From: Pseudomonas nabeulensis
GTDB taxonomy: Bacteria; Pseudomonadota; Gammaproteobacteria; Pseudomonadales; Pseudomonadaceae
Assembly (NCBI RefSeq): GCF_004682045.1
Contig: NZ_QUZT01000005.1
Coordinates: 1 to 64,000, forward strand
Direction of reading: 5' to 3'
DNA length: 64,000 nucleotides
Shown here: positions 17,918 to 26,302 of the stretch, one piece after another
How the letters are laid out: each line of letters begins with the position of its first letter
Position numbering within the stretch: the first letter of the stretch is position 1
The notes under the pieces: generated by a model
What the model saw: only the letters and a program-made list of their open reading frames with translations
Told to the model about the DNA's origin: nothing
Databases searched by the model: none
Made by a program: the position numbers and the translations under genes

Positions 17918-17929
17918 TATACCGGTATA
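17918..17929. promoter_or_regulatory. 12-bp palindrome just before the first COG0523 gene
   Basis: TATACCGGTATA is a perfect palindrome ending 5 bases before the ATG at 17935, where a Shine-Dalgarno site would be expected; none is obvious. It could be an operator or part of a hairpin affecting translation. It does not match the Zur core. Nothing else supports a role. Confidence 0.3.
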
Positions 17930-17934
17930 CATAA

Positions 17935-19152
17935 ATGAGTACCCAAGCTCAGGCCCTGCCCACGCTCCATAAGCTCCCTGTCACCGTTTTGTCCGGCTTT
18001 CTCGGCGCGGGCAAGACCACTTTGCTCAACCACATCCTCAATAACCGTGAGGGACGGCGCGTTGCGGTGATCGTCAACGACATGTCCGAGGTCAATATTG
18101 ACGCTGATCTGGTGCGCGAGGGCGGTGCCGAGTTGTCGCGCACGGACGAAAAACTGGTGGAGATGAGCAACGGCTGCATCTGTTGCACCTTGCGCGAAGA
18201 TCTCCTGGTTGAGGTCGAACGCCTCGCCAGAGAAGGAAAATTCGACCAGCTTGTCATCGAATCCACCGGCATCTCCGAGCCATTGCCTGTGGCCGAAACC
18301 TTCACTTTCGAAGGGGAAGATGGCCGCTGTCTGAACGAAGTGGCTCAGCTCGACACCATGGTTACTGTGGTCGATGCCTACAACTTCCTGCGCGATTACA
18401 GCTCACGCGACAGTTTGCAGTCGCGCGGCGAGTCCCTGGGTGAAGAGGACGGGCGCACGGTGGTGGATCTGCTGATTGAGCAGATCGAGTTTTGCGATGT
18501 GATCGTGCTCAATAAAGTCGATCTCATCAGCGCCGAAGAGCGCGAGCGGTTGATGGCCATCTTGAGCAGCCTCAATCCCCGGGCCCGCATCGAAATCTCG
18601 GAGTTTGGCAAGGTGCCGCTGGAGCGCGTGCTGAACACGGGCTTGTTCGATTTCGACGAAGCGTCCAGAGCTCCCGGCTGGCTACAGGAGCTTCGTGGTA
18701 CGCACACTCCCGAGACTGAAGAGTACGGCATCAGCAACTTTGTCTACCGAGCACGTCGCCCCTTCCACCCACAGCGCTTTTTCGATCTGGTCGAAAGCGA
18801 ATGGCAGGGCGTGGTTCGCTCCAAAGGCTTCTTCTGGCTGGCGACAAACCCGACATTGGCTGGTTCCTGGTCACAGGCTGGTGCTGTCGCGCGGCATGGT
18901 GTTGCTGGCTACTGGTGGGCAGCAATGCCACAGGAGCGCTGGCCGCAGGATCCGGAATCTGTCGCGCTGATTCGTGCGAAATGGGACGACCAAGTAGGTG
19001 ACGCCCGCCAGGAGCTCGTATTGATTGGCATGGACATGGACGAAACGGCACTACGTGCCCGCTTCGATGCGTGTTTGCTGACCGACGAGGAAATGGCTCA
19101 AGGCCCCAAAGTCTGGACAACTTGGCATAACCCTTTCCCTGACTGGCCCTAA
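17935..19152 (+). CDS. zigA: COG0523 GTPase, ZigA-type zinc metallochaperone
   Basis: A 405-residue P-loop GTPase of the CobW/COG0523 family. The Walker A motif GFLGAGKTT is at 21-29, the metal motif CICC at 81-84, the G3 region includes [10 protein letters not shown], and the NKVD base motif is in [10 protein letters not shown]. The CobW C-terminal domain covers about 270-400. It matches the ZigA/PA5535 branch, induced by zinc starvation and thought to deliver zinc to client proteins. It lies 49 bases after zur, probably co-transcribed from the zur promoter. A partner COG0523 protein with a His-rich loop is two genes downstream. Confidence 0.88.
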   Translation: MSTQAQALPTLHKLPVTVLSGFLGAGKTTLLNHILNNREGRRVAVIVNDMSEVNIDADLVREGGAELSRTDEKLVEMSNGCICCTLREDLLVEVERLAREGKFDQLVIESTGISEPLPVAETFTFEGEDGRCLNEVAQLDTMVTVVDAYNFLRDYSSRDSLQSRGESLGEEDGRTVVDLLIEQIEFCDVIVLNKVDLISAEERERLMAILSSLNPRARIEISEFGKVPLERVLNTGLFDFDEASRAPGWLQELRGTHTPETEEYGISNFVYRARRPFHPQRFFDLVESEWQGVVRSKGFFWLATNPTLAGSWSQAGAVARHGVAGYWWAAMPQERWPQDPESVALIRAKWDDQVGDARQELVLIGMDMDETALRARFDACLLTDEEMAQGPKVWTTWHNPFPDWP

Positions 19153-19211
19153 TTCGACCGTGCTCCCCATGCTCCAGACCGGGTGGGGTGCACCCCGACT
19201 GGATTTTGAGT

Positions 19212-20126
19212 ATGAATGCAGCACTACCTGATGTTTCGATCACTGATGTTTCTTCAAACCTGAGTCCACTCGCCTGGGTGGGTATGCAGGGTATCGACCT
19301 ACCCATCACTGTAGCTGAGCCGGGTTACCGCCGTGATTTGCACGCGCGCGCCGACGTGCAGGTCGACCTGCCTGCACCGCACGTCAAGGGCATCCATATG
19401 TCCCGGCTGTACCGATTGCTGGATACCCTGGGCCAGGGTGAAGCACTGTCGCCCGCCGGCCTACACCAGTTGCTACAGACCATGATCGACAGCCATCAAG
19501 ACTGCGACAGCCGCAGTGCACGGCTGCGTCTGAACGTGGATCTGCTGGTGCGCCGGCCAGCTTTGGTCACACAAGACCTTTCAGGCTGGAAGTCCTACCC
19601 GATCCGCCTCGACGCCTCGCTCATCGACGGTAGGTTCGACTGCCGCGTGCAGGTCACAGTAGGTTACTCGTCGACATGCCCCTGTTCGGCAGCTCTGTCT
19701 CGACAGCTGATCGAACAAGGGTTTCAGGAGGCCTTCGAAGGGCAGGAGACTATACAGACGGCCAGCGCGGCAGCCTGGCTGCGTCGCCATGCCTCTCTGG
19801 CAACGCCACACAGCCAACGTAGTGAAGCGGTGGTCGCCGTGAACGCCACCGGCGAGGCCACCACGCTTGGTTTGCTGCCACTGATCGAGCGTATTGAGCA
19901 GGCAGTCGGCACACCAGTGCAAACGGCCGTCAAGCGTGCCGATGAACAAGCGTTCGCATCGCTCAACGGCCAAAACCTGATGTTCGTCGAAGACGCGGCG
20001 CGTCGTATCGAGGCTGCCTTGTACGGCTATATACGGCCCAGCATTCACGTCCGTCATCTGGAGAGCTTGCACCCTCATGATGCCGTGGCTTGGGCCTCTC
20101 CGTTGCCTGAAGGAGTACTTACATGA
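19212..20126 (+). CDS. folE2: GTP cyclohydrolase FolE2 (type IB, zinc-independent)
   Basis: A 304-residue FolE2 (COG1469) protein. The start ATG at 19212 matches the usual N-terminus [10 protein letters not shown]; a GTG at 19188 would add 8 residues. The conserved active-site segment [11 protein letters not shown] holds C156 and C158. FolE2 makes 7,8-dihydroneopterin triphosphate from GTP, the first step of folate and queuosine-related pterin synthesis. It uses Mn or other metals in place of the zinc required by FolE. Its stop overlaps the next ATG (ATGA). Its place in a Zur-controlled operon fits replacement of zinc-dependent FolE in starvation. Confidence 0.93.
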   Translation: MNAALPDVSITDVSSNLSPLAWVGMQGIDLPITVAEPGYRRDLHARADVQVDLPAPHVKGIHMSRLYRLLDTLGQGEALSPAGLHQLLQTMIDSHQDCDSRSARLRLNVDLLVRRPALVTQDLSGWKSYPIRLDASLIDGRFDCRVQVTVGYSSTCPCSAALSRQLIEQGFQEAFEGQETIQTASAAAWLRRHASLATPHSQRSEAVVAVNATGEATTLGLLPLIERIEQAVGTPVQTAVKRADEQAFASLNGQNLMFVEDAARRIEAALYGYIRPSIHVRHLESLHPHDAVAWASPLPEGVLT

Positions 20127-21271
20127 GTTCCGGATCCACCCGCAGTCTGATTCCTGTCACGCTACTGACTGGCTTTCTCGGCAGTGGCAAGACGACCGTG
20201 TTGAACCACCTCGTGCAACAAGCCGAGATGGCAGATGCCTTGGTCATCATCAACGAATTCGGCGAGATGGCGCTGGATCACTTGCTGGTTGCTCACAGCA
20301 CTGAAAACTTAGTCATGGAAATGAGCAGCGGTTGCCTGTGCTGCACCATCCGTGGCGATCTGGTGAAAACACTCCGCGACATCACCTGGCGCTTCTCGCG
20401 CAATGGCGAGAGGCAGTTCCATCGTGTGCTGATCGAAACAACGGGGCTGGCAGATCCGGCACCGATCATTCACACCTTGATGACCGATCCGCAGATTGCC
20501 TCAAGGTACCGACTTGACGGCATCGTCGCGACAGTTGATTTGGCAACCGGATCGAACACGCTGGATCAGCATGCCGAGGCAATCAAACAAGTTGCGATGG
20601 CCGATACATTGCTGCTGACCAAGGCCGATCTTGTCTCAGAAGCGCAGCGAACCCAATTACTCCAACGTCTGGCCGCAATCAACCCGGCGGCCCCGCAGTG
20701 GGAGGTTTCTCGCGGCGAAATCGCTCCCGAGAAGGTGCTCAACCTAGGACTGTTCTCGCCCGAGAGCAAGACACCGGACGTAGCACGCTGGCTACGCGAA
20801 GAAGCCTACGTCGAGGACGTACCGCATACGCACGGGCATGAACATGGGCACGGGCACGGGCACGGGCATAGCGAGCATGAGCATGACAGCCATGAACACG
20901 GGCATGGGCATACGCATGAACACCATGATGTGAATCGACATGACGATCACATCCGGGCGTTCTGCTTTGCTGTGGACGATCCGATCCCGGAGGACTTGCT
21001 TGTGGGGTGGCTGGAGGTGCTGATGAGTCTGCTCGGCAGCAACATCTTGCGCGTCAAGGGCATCTTGAATGTTGAAGGGCAGGACAAGCCGATTGTTGTG
21101 CATGGGGTTCAGCATATCTTCCACCCTCCCGTTCCGTTACCCGCTTGGCCGACCGACGATCATCGTTCTCGGTTGGTCTTTATCACGCAGGATGTGAGTA
21201 AAAGCGCGATCGAAGCCACTTTCCGGGCCTTCCAGCAGGTCATCCCGCAAGCCACGGAGTCCGCTCAATGA
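20123..21271 (+). CDS. COG0523 GTPase with long histidine-rich loop
   Basis: A 382-residue CobW-family GTPase. Walker [10 protein letters not shown] is near 17-25, CLCC at 71-74, ETTGLADP in switch II, and TKAD as base motif. Between the two domains (235-276) is a loop with 19 histidines in 42 residues, mostly HGHGH units, which should bind several zinc or nickel ions. The C-terminal CobW_C domain follows. The loop distinguishes it from the ZigA-like protein upstream, so the two are unlikely to be redundant: one may store and the other deliver metal. It overlaps folE2 and cysS by 4 bases each. Confidence 0.88.
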   Translation: MSSGSTRSLIPVTLLTGFLGSGKTTVLNHLVQQAEMADALVIINEFGEMALDHLLVAHSTENLVMEMSSGCLCCTIRGDLVKTLRDITWRFSRNGERQFHRVLIETTGLADPAPIIHTLMTDPQIASRYRLDGIVATVDLATGSNTLDQHAEAIKQVAMADTLLLTKADLVSEAQRTQLLQRLAAINPAAPQWEVSRGEIAPEKVLNLGLFSPESKTPDVARWLREEAYVEDVPHTHGHEHGHGHGHGHSEHEHDSHEHGHGHTHEHHDVNRHDDHIRAFCFAVDDPIPEDLLVGWLEVLMSLLGSNILRVKGILNVEGQDKPIVVHGVQHIFHPPVPLPAWPTDDHRSRLVFITQDVSKSAIEATFRAFQQVIPQATESAQ

Positions 21272-22683
21272 CACCCCACATCCGCCTGTACAACACCTTG
21301 ACGCGCCAAAAGGAGCCGTTGCGCACCGAACAACCCGACCGGGTGACGATGTATGTGTGCGGCCCTACGGTCTATAACTTCGCCCATATCGGCAATGCGC
21401 GCCCCGCCGTGGCCTTTGACTTGCTTTCCCGACTGCTGCGGCACGACTACCCACAGGTGATCTACGCACGCAACTTCACCGACGTGGATGACAAGATCAA
21501 TGCCGCTGCAGCCGCTGCGGGCGTTCCCATCAGTACCATCACCCATCGCTATATCGACGCCTACCATGAGGATATGCAAGCACTGGGTGTGTTACCGCCT
21601 GAACTCGAACCTCGTGTCACCGACCACATCCCTGCGATCATCGAGCTGATTCAAACGTTGGTCAAACGGGGCCACGCCTACATCGAGCAAGGGCATGTGT
21701 TGTTCCATGTATCGTCCTATCCAGACTATGGGCGACTGTCAGGCCGACGCACCGAAGACATGCTGGCAGGCGCTCGTGTGGAAGTTGCTCCGTACAAACG
21801 CGACCCGCTGGACTTTGTGCTCTGGAAACCGTCGACGCCGGACCAGCCAGGCTGGGACAGCCCATGGGGCCGAGGCCGACCCGGATGGCATGTTGAGTGC
21901 TCGGCCATGATCGGACAGCACCTGGGGCACACCATCGACATTCACGGCGGTGGGCAGGATCTGATCTTCCCCCATCACGAAAATGAAATCGCACAGGGTA
22001 CTTGCGCACACGGCACGCTCTATTGCCGCACCTGGGTGCACAACAGCTTCGTTACCGTGGATGGGCAGAAAATGTCCAAGTCACTGGGCAATGTGCTGTT
22101 GGTGCGCGACCTGCTGGAACAGGCGCCGGGAGAAGCAATCCGGCTGGCACTGCTGTCCACTCACTACCGGCGACCGCTGGACTGGAACGCCCAACGTCTC
22201 CAGGCCGCGAAACAGACCTTGACGCGCTATTACGAGAGCCTGGCAAAGGTCGAACAGGTACCTATCCAGCCCCAAACCGAGGTAGATCCCGAGGTATTGG
22301 TGGCGTTGCACAATGATCTGAATGTCCCAAACGCCTTGGTGCGGCTGCACGTTCTGTTGAAGCAACTCGATGACGCGGTCACCCCGGTTCAACAATCACA
22401 TGCCAAGTCTTTGTTGCTGGCTTCTGCGGGATTGATGGGACTCCTCCAACAGGAGCCCCATGCCGCCCTGGCAACGCTACGTCCGACAACGCCGTTAGCC
22501 GCCACGCAGTCTGCCGATGACGAGAGGCTTAAGGCTCTTCTAGTGCAACGTGAACAGGCGCGCCAGCATCGCAACTTCGCCCGAGCGGATGCGCTGCGCG
22601 AGGAGTTGGAAGGCCTGGGCTTCATGGTTGAAGACACCTCTACCGGACCACTGCTACGCCCAGTTGCCAAGGAGCCTGCATGA
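21268..22683 (+). CDS. cysS: cysteinyl-tRNA synthetase, second copy in Zur operon
   Basis: A 471-residue class I synthetase. It has the HIGH-type motif FAHIGN and KMSKS ([10 protein letters not shown]), the catalytic domain, and DALR and anticodon-binding regions of normal length. The zinc ligands that select cysteine are all present: C31 (YVCGPTVYN), the Cys of WHVECSAM, and the His and Glu of FPHHENE. It is therefore not an obvious zinc-free variant. It probably duplicates a housekeeping cysS elsewhere (inference). Overlaps with both neighbours place it firmly inside the operon. Confidence 0.92.
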   Translation: MTPHIRLYNTLTRQKEPLRTEQPDRVTMYVCGPTVYNFAHIGNARPAVAFDLLSRLLRHDYPQVIYARNFTDVDDKINAAAAAAGVPISTITHRYIDAYHEDMQALGVLPPELEPRVTDHIPAIIELIQTLVKRGHAYIEQGHVLFHVSSYPDYGRLSGRRTEDMLAGARVEVAPYKRDPLDFVLWKPSTPDQPGWDSPWGRGRPGWHVECSAMIGQHLGHTIDIHGGGQDLIFPHHENEIAQGTCAHGTLYCRTWVHNSFVTVDGQKMSKSLGNVLLVRDLLEQAPGEAIRLALLSTHYRRPLDWNAQRLQAAKQTLTRYYESLAKVEQVPIQPQTEVDPEVLVALHNDLNVPNALVRLHVLLKQLDDAVTPVQQSHAKSLLLASAGLMGLLQQEPHAALATLRPTTPLAATQSADDERLKALLVQREQARQHRNFARADALREELEGLGFMVEDTSTGPLLRPVAKEPA

Positions 22684-22934
22684 AGCGCTGGCCCTCACAA
22701 CTGCTGGTGCTACTGGTGCGTGGCTACCAATTATTCATCAGCCCGATGCTCGGTCAACGTTGCCGCTTCCACCCCACGTGCTCGCAATACGCCATTGAGG
22801 CGCTGAGGACCCATGGCGCGCTCAAAGGCTCATGGCTCACCCTGATGCGCCTTGGGCGCTGCCACCCTCTCCATCCTGGTGGATACGACCCGGTGCCGCC
22901 CACCAGGTCCGGCAAGGAGGACGGTCAATGCTGA
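22680..22934 (+). CDS. yidD: YidD-family membrane protein insertion factor
   Basis: An 84-residue protein carrying the family pattern: [20 protein letters not shown], an R-x-x-RCHP element, and GGYDPVPP. YidD helps YidC insert inner-membrane proteins and is normally encoded between rnpA and yidC. Here it is a second copy in a Zur-linked operon, overlapping cysS and queD. Three Cys and two His in conserved positions could bind metal. Why this function is needed in zinc starvation is unknown. Confidence 0.85.
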   Translation: MKRWPSQLLVLLVRGYQLFISPMLGQRCRFHPTCSQYAIEALRTHGALKGSWLTLMRLGRCHPLHPGGYDPVPPTRSGKEDGQC

Positions 22935-23572
22935 TCCGCAAGCTGTTCAAGTTCGAGAACGCCCATATCGTGCGTGGTTGCAGCACTCAACGCTGCGCTT
23001 ATTCGATCCATGGGCACTCTTACAAGGTCGAGCTTCTGCTGGAGGCCCATGCGCTGGACAACGGCCAGATGATCTATGACTTCGGCTTGCTCAAAGGCGA
23101 CATCCGCGACCTGATCGACGCCTTCGACCATGCCGTCGCCTTGTGGTCGGGAGACGACCCTGACTATCTAGCAACCATGCGCAAACACTCTGAGCGCTGG
23201 GTACTGATCCCTGTATCGCCCAGTGCCGAGCAGTTCGCTCGGTTGTTTTTCCGACTCGTCGATACCGCACTTTCGCTGACCGTCATGGCCAATGGCGAAG
23301 ACGACGTGCGGCTGCATTCGGTCATCGTCCATGAAACCGAGACAGGTTATGCGCAGTGCTTCCGCGAGGATGTCGACAATCCGCGCATGGGTCAAATAGA
23401 CCTAGACAGCATCACCTTCTCGCCGGCCGTCATTCAAGAGTGGCGCGATCCAAACCTTTTCGAGCGCCTCAAGCGTGGTGAGTCCCAAGAAAATCCCCGC
23501 CCTGGGGAGAGGTACATGCACCAGGCACATGCAACCCATGTGGATTCCGATCAAGGAGGTACCCATGCGTAG
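22928..23572 (+). CDS. queD: 6-carboxy-tetrahydropterin synthase (QueD) paralog with extended C-terminus
   Basis: Start ATG 22928 follows AAGGAGG. The 214-residue protein keeps the QueD/PTPS core: H13 in FENAHIV, the catalytic Cys in CSTQRCAYS, and the HGHSY zinc histidines H28 and H30. QueD converts dihydroneopterin triphosphate, the FolE2 product, to 6-carboxy-tetrahydropterin for queuosine synthesis. Canonical QueD is about 120 residues; here about 90 extra residues extend the C-terminus and end in a His-containing tail. Pairing with FolE2 in one operon links it to the same pterin branch. Confidence 0.85.
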   Translation: MLIRKLFKFENAHIVRGCSTQRCAYSIHGHSYKVELLLEAHALDNGQMIYDFGLLKGDIRDLIDAFDHAVALWSGDDPDYLATMRKHSERWVLIPVSPSAEQFARLFFRLVDTALSLTVMANGEDDVRLHSVIVHETETGYAQCFREDVDNPRMGQIDLDSITFSPAVIQEWRDPNLFERLKRGESQENPRPGERYMHQAHATHVDSDQGGTHA

Positions 23573-24686
23573 CCTTGACGTTGTGATTGTCGGTGCTGGT
23601 CCGGCCGGCATCGGCATGGCACTGACCTTGGCCAAACTACCGACACTCCGCTATGGCGTGCTGGAAGGTGGACGCATTGGTGAGTCCTTCCACCACTGGC
23701 CACAACAAACTCGCTTTATCACTCCGTCCTTCCATAGCAACCCATTCGGACTGACCGACCTCAATGCCGTCAACGAAGGGAGTTCGCCGGCAATCGTCAC
23801 CGGGTCTGAACACCCGAGTGGTGAACAGTACGCCGGCTATCTGACGTTCATCGCCCAGGAACATGAACTCCCCATCATTGAGGACTGCAAGGTGCTGCAG
23901 GTCGTGCCCGCGCCAGAGGGCGGGTTCGTTCTTTCCACGGAACAGGGCGAATTGCACAGCCGCTTCCTGATCTGGGCAACGGGTGAATACCAGTTCCCCG
24001 ATCTTGCTCCTTTCCCAGGTGCTCAATGGTGCCCCCACTATGCGCAGGTCAGTACCTGGGAAGATTTCAACGCACCGCGTTACACGGTGATCGGTGGCTA
24101 TGAGAGTGGCGTCGACGCGGCGGTTCAACTGGTTCGGCTGGGCCGTACAGTGCGCCTGTTGGCCCGCAAATCCACCTGGGACCCTGACAGCCCTTACGAT
24201 CCCAGCCTGTCGCTGTCACCCTATACCCGTGGCCGACTTCTCCAGGCGATGGAGACCAGACAGCTGGAGATCGTGTTCGGTGTCGACGTACTGGCCGTCA
24301 CCCAAGAAGCAGAAAACCGCTACCGAATCCATGCGGGTGACGGTCGATACTGGGATGAAGAACACCCTCCCATCCTTGGTACAGGTTTTCTCAAGGGCGG
24401 CGGAGCACGTCAGATCGCCGACCTCTGGGAGTGGGACAACGAAGATCGACTCGTACTGAGCGAGTTGGACGAATCCACCCGCACCCCTGGGCTTTTCCTG
24501 GTTGGCCCGCAGGTGCGCCACGACCCGCTCATTTACTGCTTCATCTATAAATTCCGCCAGCGCTTCGCAGTGATTGCCGGCCATGTCGCGGAACGCCTGG
24601 ACATCGACGCCTCGGCCTTGAACACAGGTGATGGGGCCTGGGGGCCGTTTGGCAATAGCGATTGCTGCGAGGGGTGCGAATGCTGA
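23565..24686 (+). CDS. FAD/NAD(P)-binding oxidoreductase with Cys-rich C-terminus
   Basis: ATG 23565 is chosen for a strong AAGGAGGT 4 bases upstream; an open extension exists. The 373-residue flavoprotein has an N-terminal FAD loop (VVIVGAGPAGIGMALTL) and a second dinucleotide motif (TVIGGYESGVDAAVQL near 167-182), as in flavin monooxygenases and thioredoxin-reductase-like enzymes. It ends in NSDCCEGCEC, a compact four-Cys metal- or disulfide-forming tail. It overlaps queD and the transporter gene downstream. The substrate is unknown. The tail and the context suggest a metal-linked redox role. Confidence 0.75.
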   Translation: MRSLDVVIVGAGPAGIGMALTLAKLPTLRYGVLEGGRIGESFHHWPQQTRFITPSFHSNPFGLTDLNAVNEGSSPAIVTGSEHPSGEQYAGYLTFIAQEHELPIIEDCKVLQVVPAPEGGFVLSTEQGELHSRFLIWATGEYQFPDLAPFPGAQWCPHYAQVSTWEDFNAPRYTVIGGYESGVDAAVQLVRLGRTVRLLARKSTWDPDSPYDPSLSLSPYTRGRLLQAMETRQLEIVFGVDVLAVTQEAENRYRIHAGDGRYWDEEHPPILGTGFLKGGGARQIADLWEWDNEDRLVLSELDESTRTPGLFLVGPQVRHDPLIYCFIYKFRQRFAVIAGHVAERLDIDASALNTGDGAWGPFGNSDCCEGCEC

Positions 24687-25750
24687 CTCCATCTTCACCG
24701 GAACGGCTGCCCGGCGTGGCCGTGACCTCTTTCCTGCTGGTCGCCGCGATCGTGACCGGCGGCGTGTTAGGCCACTTTCTGCCCGACACCGGGCAATGGT
24801 TGGGCGAGCGCGTCGATCACACGCTGCTCGCGCTGGTCGGCCTGCTGTTCTTCGGCGTGCGCTTCGGTGCGCTGGTGCAGGCGGCGGGCCACCTGCGCTT
24901 CCTGGTCATCGCGCTGCTGGCCAACTTCTTGCTAGTGCCGCTGATCGGCTATAGCGTGGCATCACTGTTCCTGTCCGCGCATCCGCTGTTCATGGTCGGG
25001 CTGGTGATCTACTTCATGTCGCCCTGCACCGACTGGTTCCTGGGTTTCACCCGCCTGGCCGGCGGCAACGTGGCGCTGGGCACGGCGCTGATCCCGATCA
25101 ACATGGTGGTGCAGTTGCTGCTCTACCCGCTGTACCTGCAGTGGTTCACCCACCAGACAGTGCAAGTCGAGGCCGGCACGCTCGGGGATACGCTGCTGCA
25201 CTGGTTCCTGGTGCCGCTGGTGGTTGCCGTGGTGCTGCATCAGGCTGGTCGCTGGCTGCTGGGACAGGCTCGCTTCGAGCGGGTGCTGCACTGGGCCGAC
25301 CAAGCCACGCCGTGGGTGATTGCCCTGCTGGTACTGGAGATTTTCTCCGCCAACATCCCGGTGATCCTGGAACACCGTTCGGTCTTCGCCTGGGTGCTGC
25401 TGGCGGTCTTTGTGTTCTTCGTGCTCACCTTCCTGCTGGGTGAAGGCATCAGCCGCCTATTTCGGCTGCGCTACCCCGAGCACGCGCTGCTGACCATGAC
25501 CATTGCCGCGCGCAATGCGCCGCTGATGCTGGCCGTGACCATGGCCGCGCTGCCGGATCAGCCTCTGGTCTATGCCGCTCTGGTGATCGGCATGCTGGTC
25601 GAATTCCCACACCTGACGGCATTGCGGCGCTTGCTACTCGCCGCTAGCCGTCGCTTTCCACCTTCGGGCACACCGTCAACGCCAGCCGAAAGCGGGCTGC
25701 CGAACAGTCCTGCCGCCATCGCCTCGCCGCCATCGCTAGGACATAAATGA
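24680..25750 (+). CDS. BASS/ACR3-like membrane transporter
   Basis: A 356-residue protein with about ten membrane helices in the bile acid:Na+ symporter/ACR3 fold. The motif SPCTDWFLGFTRLAGGNVALG and the following INMVVQLLLYP match members often annotated as arsenic resistance proteins. Its ATG overlaps the flavoprotein stop, so the two are translationally coupled. It may import or export an organic anion or a metalloid linked to the flavoprotein's product; arsenite is possible but nothing else here concerns arsenic. Base composition is more G+C-rich than in the flanking genes. Confidence 0.75.
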   Translation: MLTPSSPERLPGVAVTSFLLVAAIVTGGVLGHFLPDTGQWLGERVDHTLLALVGLLFFGVRFGALVQAAGHLRFLVIALLANFLLVPLIGYSVASLFLSAHPLFMVGLVIYFMSPCTDWFLGFTRLAGGNVALGTALIPINMVVQLLLYPLYLQWFTHQTVQVEAGTLGDTLLHWFLVPLVVAVVLHQAGRWLLGQARFERVLHWADQATPWVIALLVLEIFSANIPVILEHRSVFAWVLLAVFVFFVLTFLLGEGISRLFRLRYPEHALLTMTIAARNAPLMLAVTMAALPDQPLVYAALVIGMLVEFPHLTALRRLLLAASRRFPPSGTPSTPAESGLPNSPAAIASPPSLGHK

Positions 25751-25813
25751 TCCAGGAAAACCCGCGCGGTGATTTACCAAAGCCTCATCGAGGCACTTCA
25801 GAAAGAGAAGTAC

Positions 25814-26302
25814 ATGACCAGCAAAACTTTTACCGACCAGTTGGTGGTCGATAGCCTTCAACTGTGGTGCGACAACGTCGTCCGGATTGGCAAGATCCAC
25901 TCAGAAGGTGGCGATGTGGCGGCCACAGCAGCGCAGATACTCAGTGACAACTACGACTATGACAAGGGCAAGGTGCTGTTCAAGCCGACGTTGACCTTCG
26001 GTCTACAGACCTTTCGCTCGACCAAGGAAGGCGCACTTTCCTACTTCATTGGCGGCAATCCCGAGTTTCCAGACGACAAGGGTTTCAAGCTCAAGCCTTG
26101 GGTGAAGGTCTGGTTCAACAAACTCGATTATGTGCTTCATGGCGACCTTGCAATCGTTCAGTGCAACGTTCACTTCGTCGGAGGTGACGATAGCCACATT
26201 TTCGTCAACAAGAGTTTTGTCTTCAAGATTTGCGATGACGGCAGGGTCAGAATTGTCCTTCATCAGTCGTCGTTACCGTTTCATCCACAGGCGCCACAGT
26301 AA
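25814..26302 (+). CDS. conserved hypothetical protein, possible NTF2-like fold, zinc-operon member
   Basis: ATG 25814 (AAAGAGAAG upstream) gives 162 residues; a GTG at 25769 is an alternative. The sequence (MTSKTFTDQLVVDSLQLWCD, later FVNKSFVFKICDDGRVRIVL) has the helix-then-curved-sheet look of the SnoaL/NTF2 superfamily. I recall relatives in Pseudomonas zinc clusters misnamed phosphoribosyl-AMP cyclohydrolase; it shows no HisI motifs. The ThrRS start follows its stop directly, so it belongs to the operon. Function unknown. Confidence 0.7.
   Translation: MTSKTFTDQLVVDSLQLWCDNVVRIGKIHSEGGDVAATAAQILSDNYDYDKGKVLFKPTLTFGLQTFRSTKEGALSYFIGGNPEFPDDKGFKLKPWVKVWFNKLDYVLHGDLAIVQCNVHFVGGDDSHIFVNKSFVFKICDDGRVRIVLHQSSLPFHPQAPQ

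Noticed and set aside
17918-17929. Third Zur box before the COG0523 gene
   Set aside because: TATACCGGTATA does not match the Zur core seen twice nearby.
20836-20930. Short repeated GGGCATGGGCACGGG units resembling a tandem or CRISPR-like repeat
   Set aside because: The units are in frame and encode the HGHG metal loop of the COG0523 GTPase; there are no spacers.
24680-25750. An arsenic-resistance operon
   Set aside because: Only the transporter resembles ACR3-type proteins; no ArsR, ArsC or ArsH gene is near, so no arsenic role is claimed.
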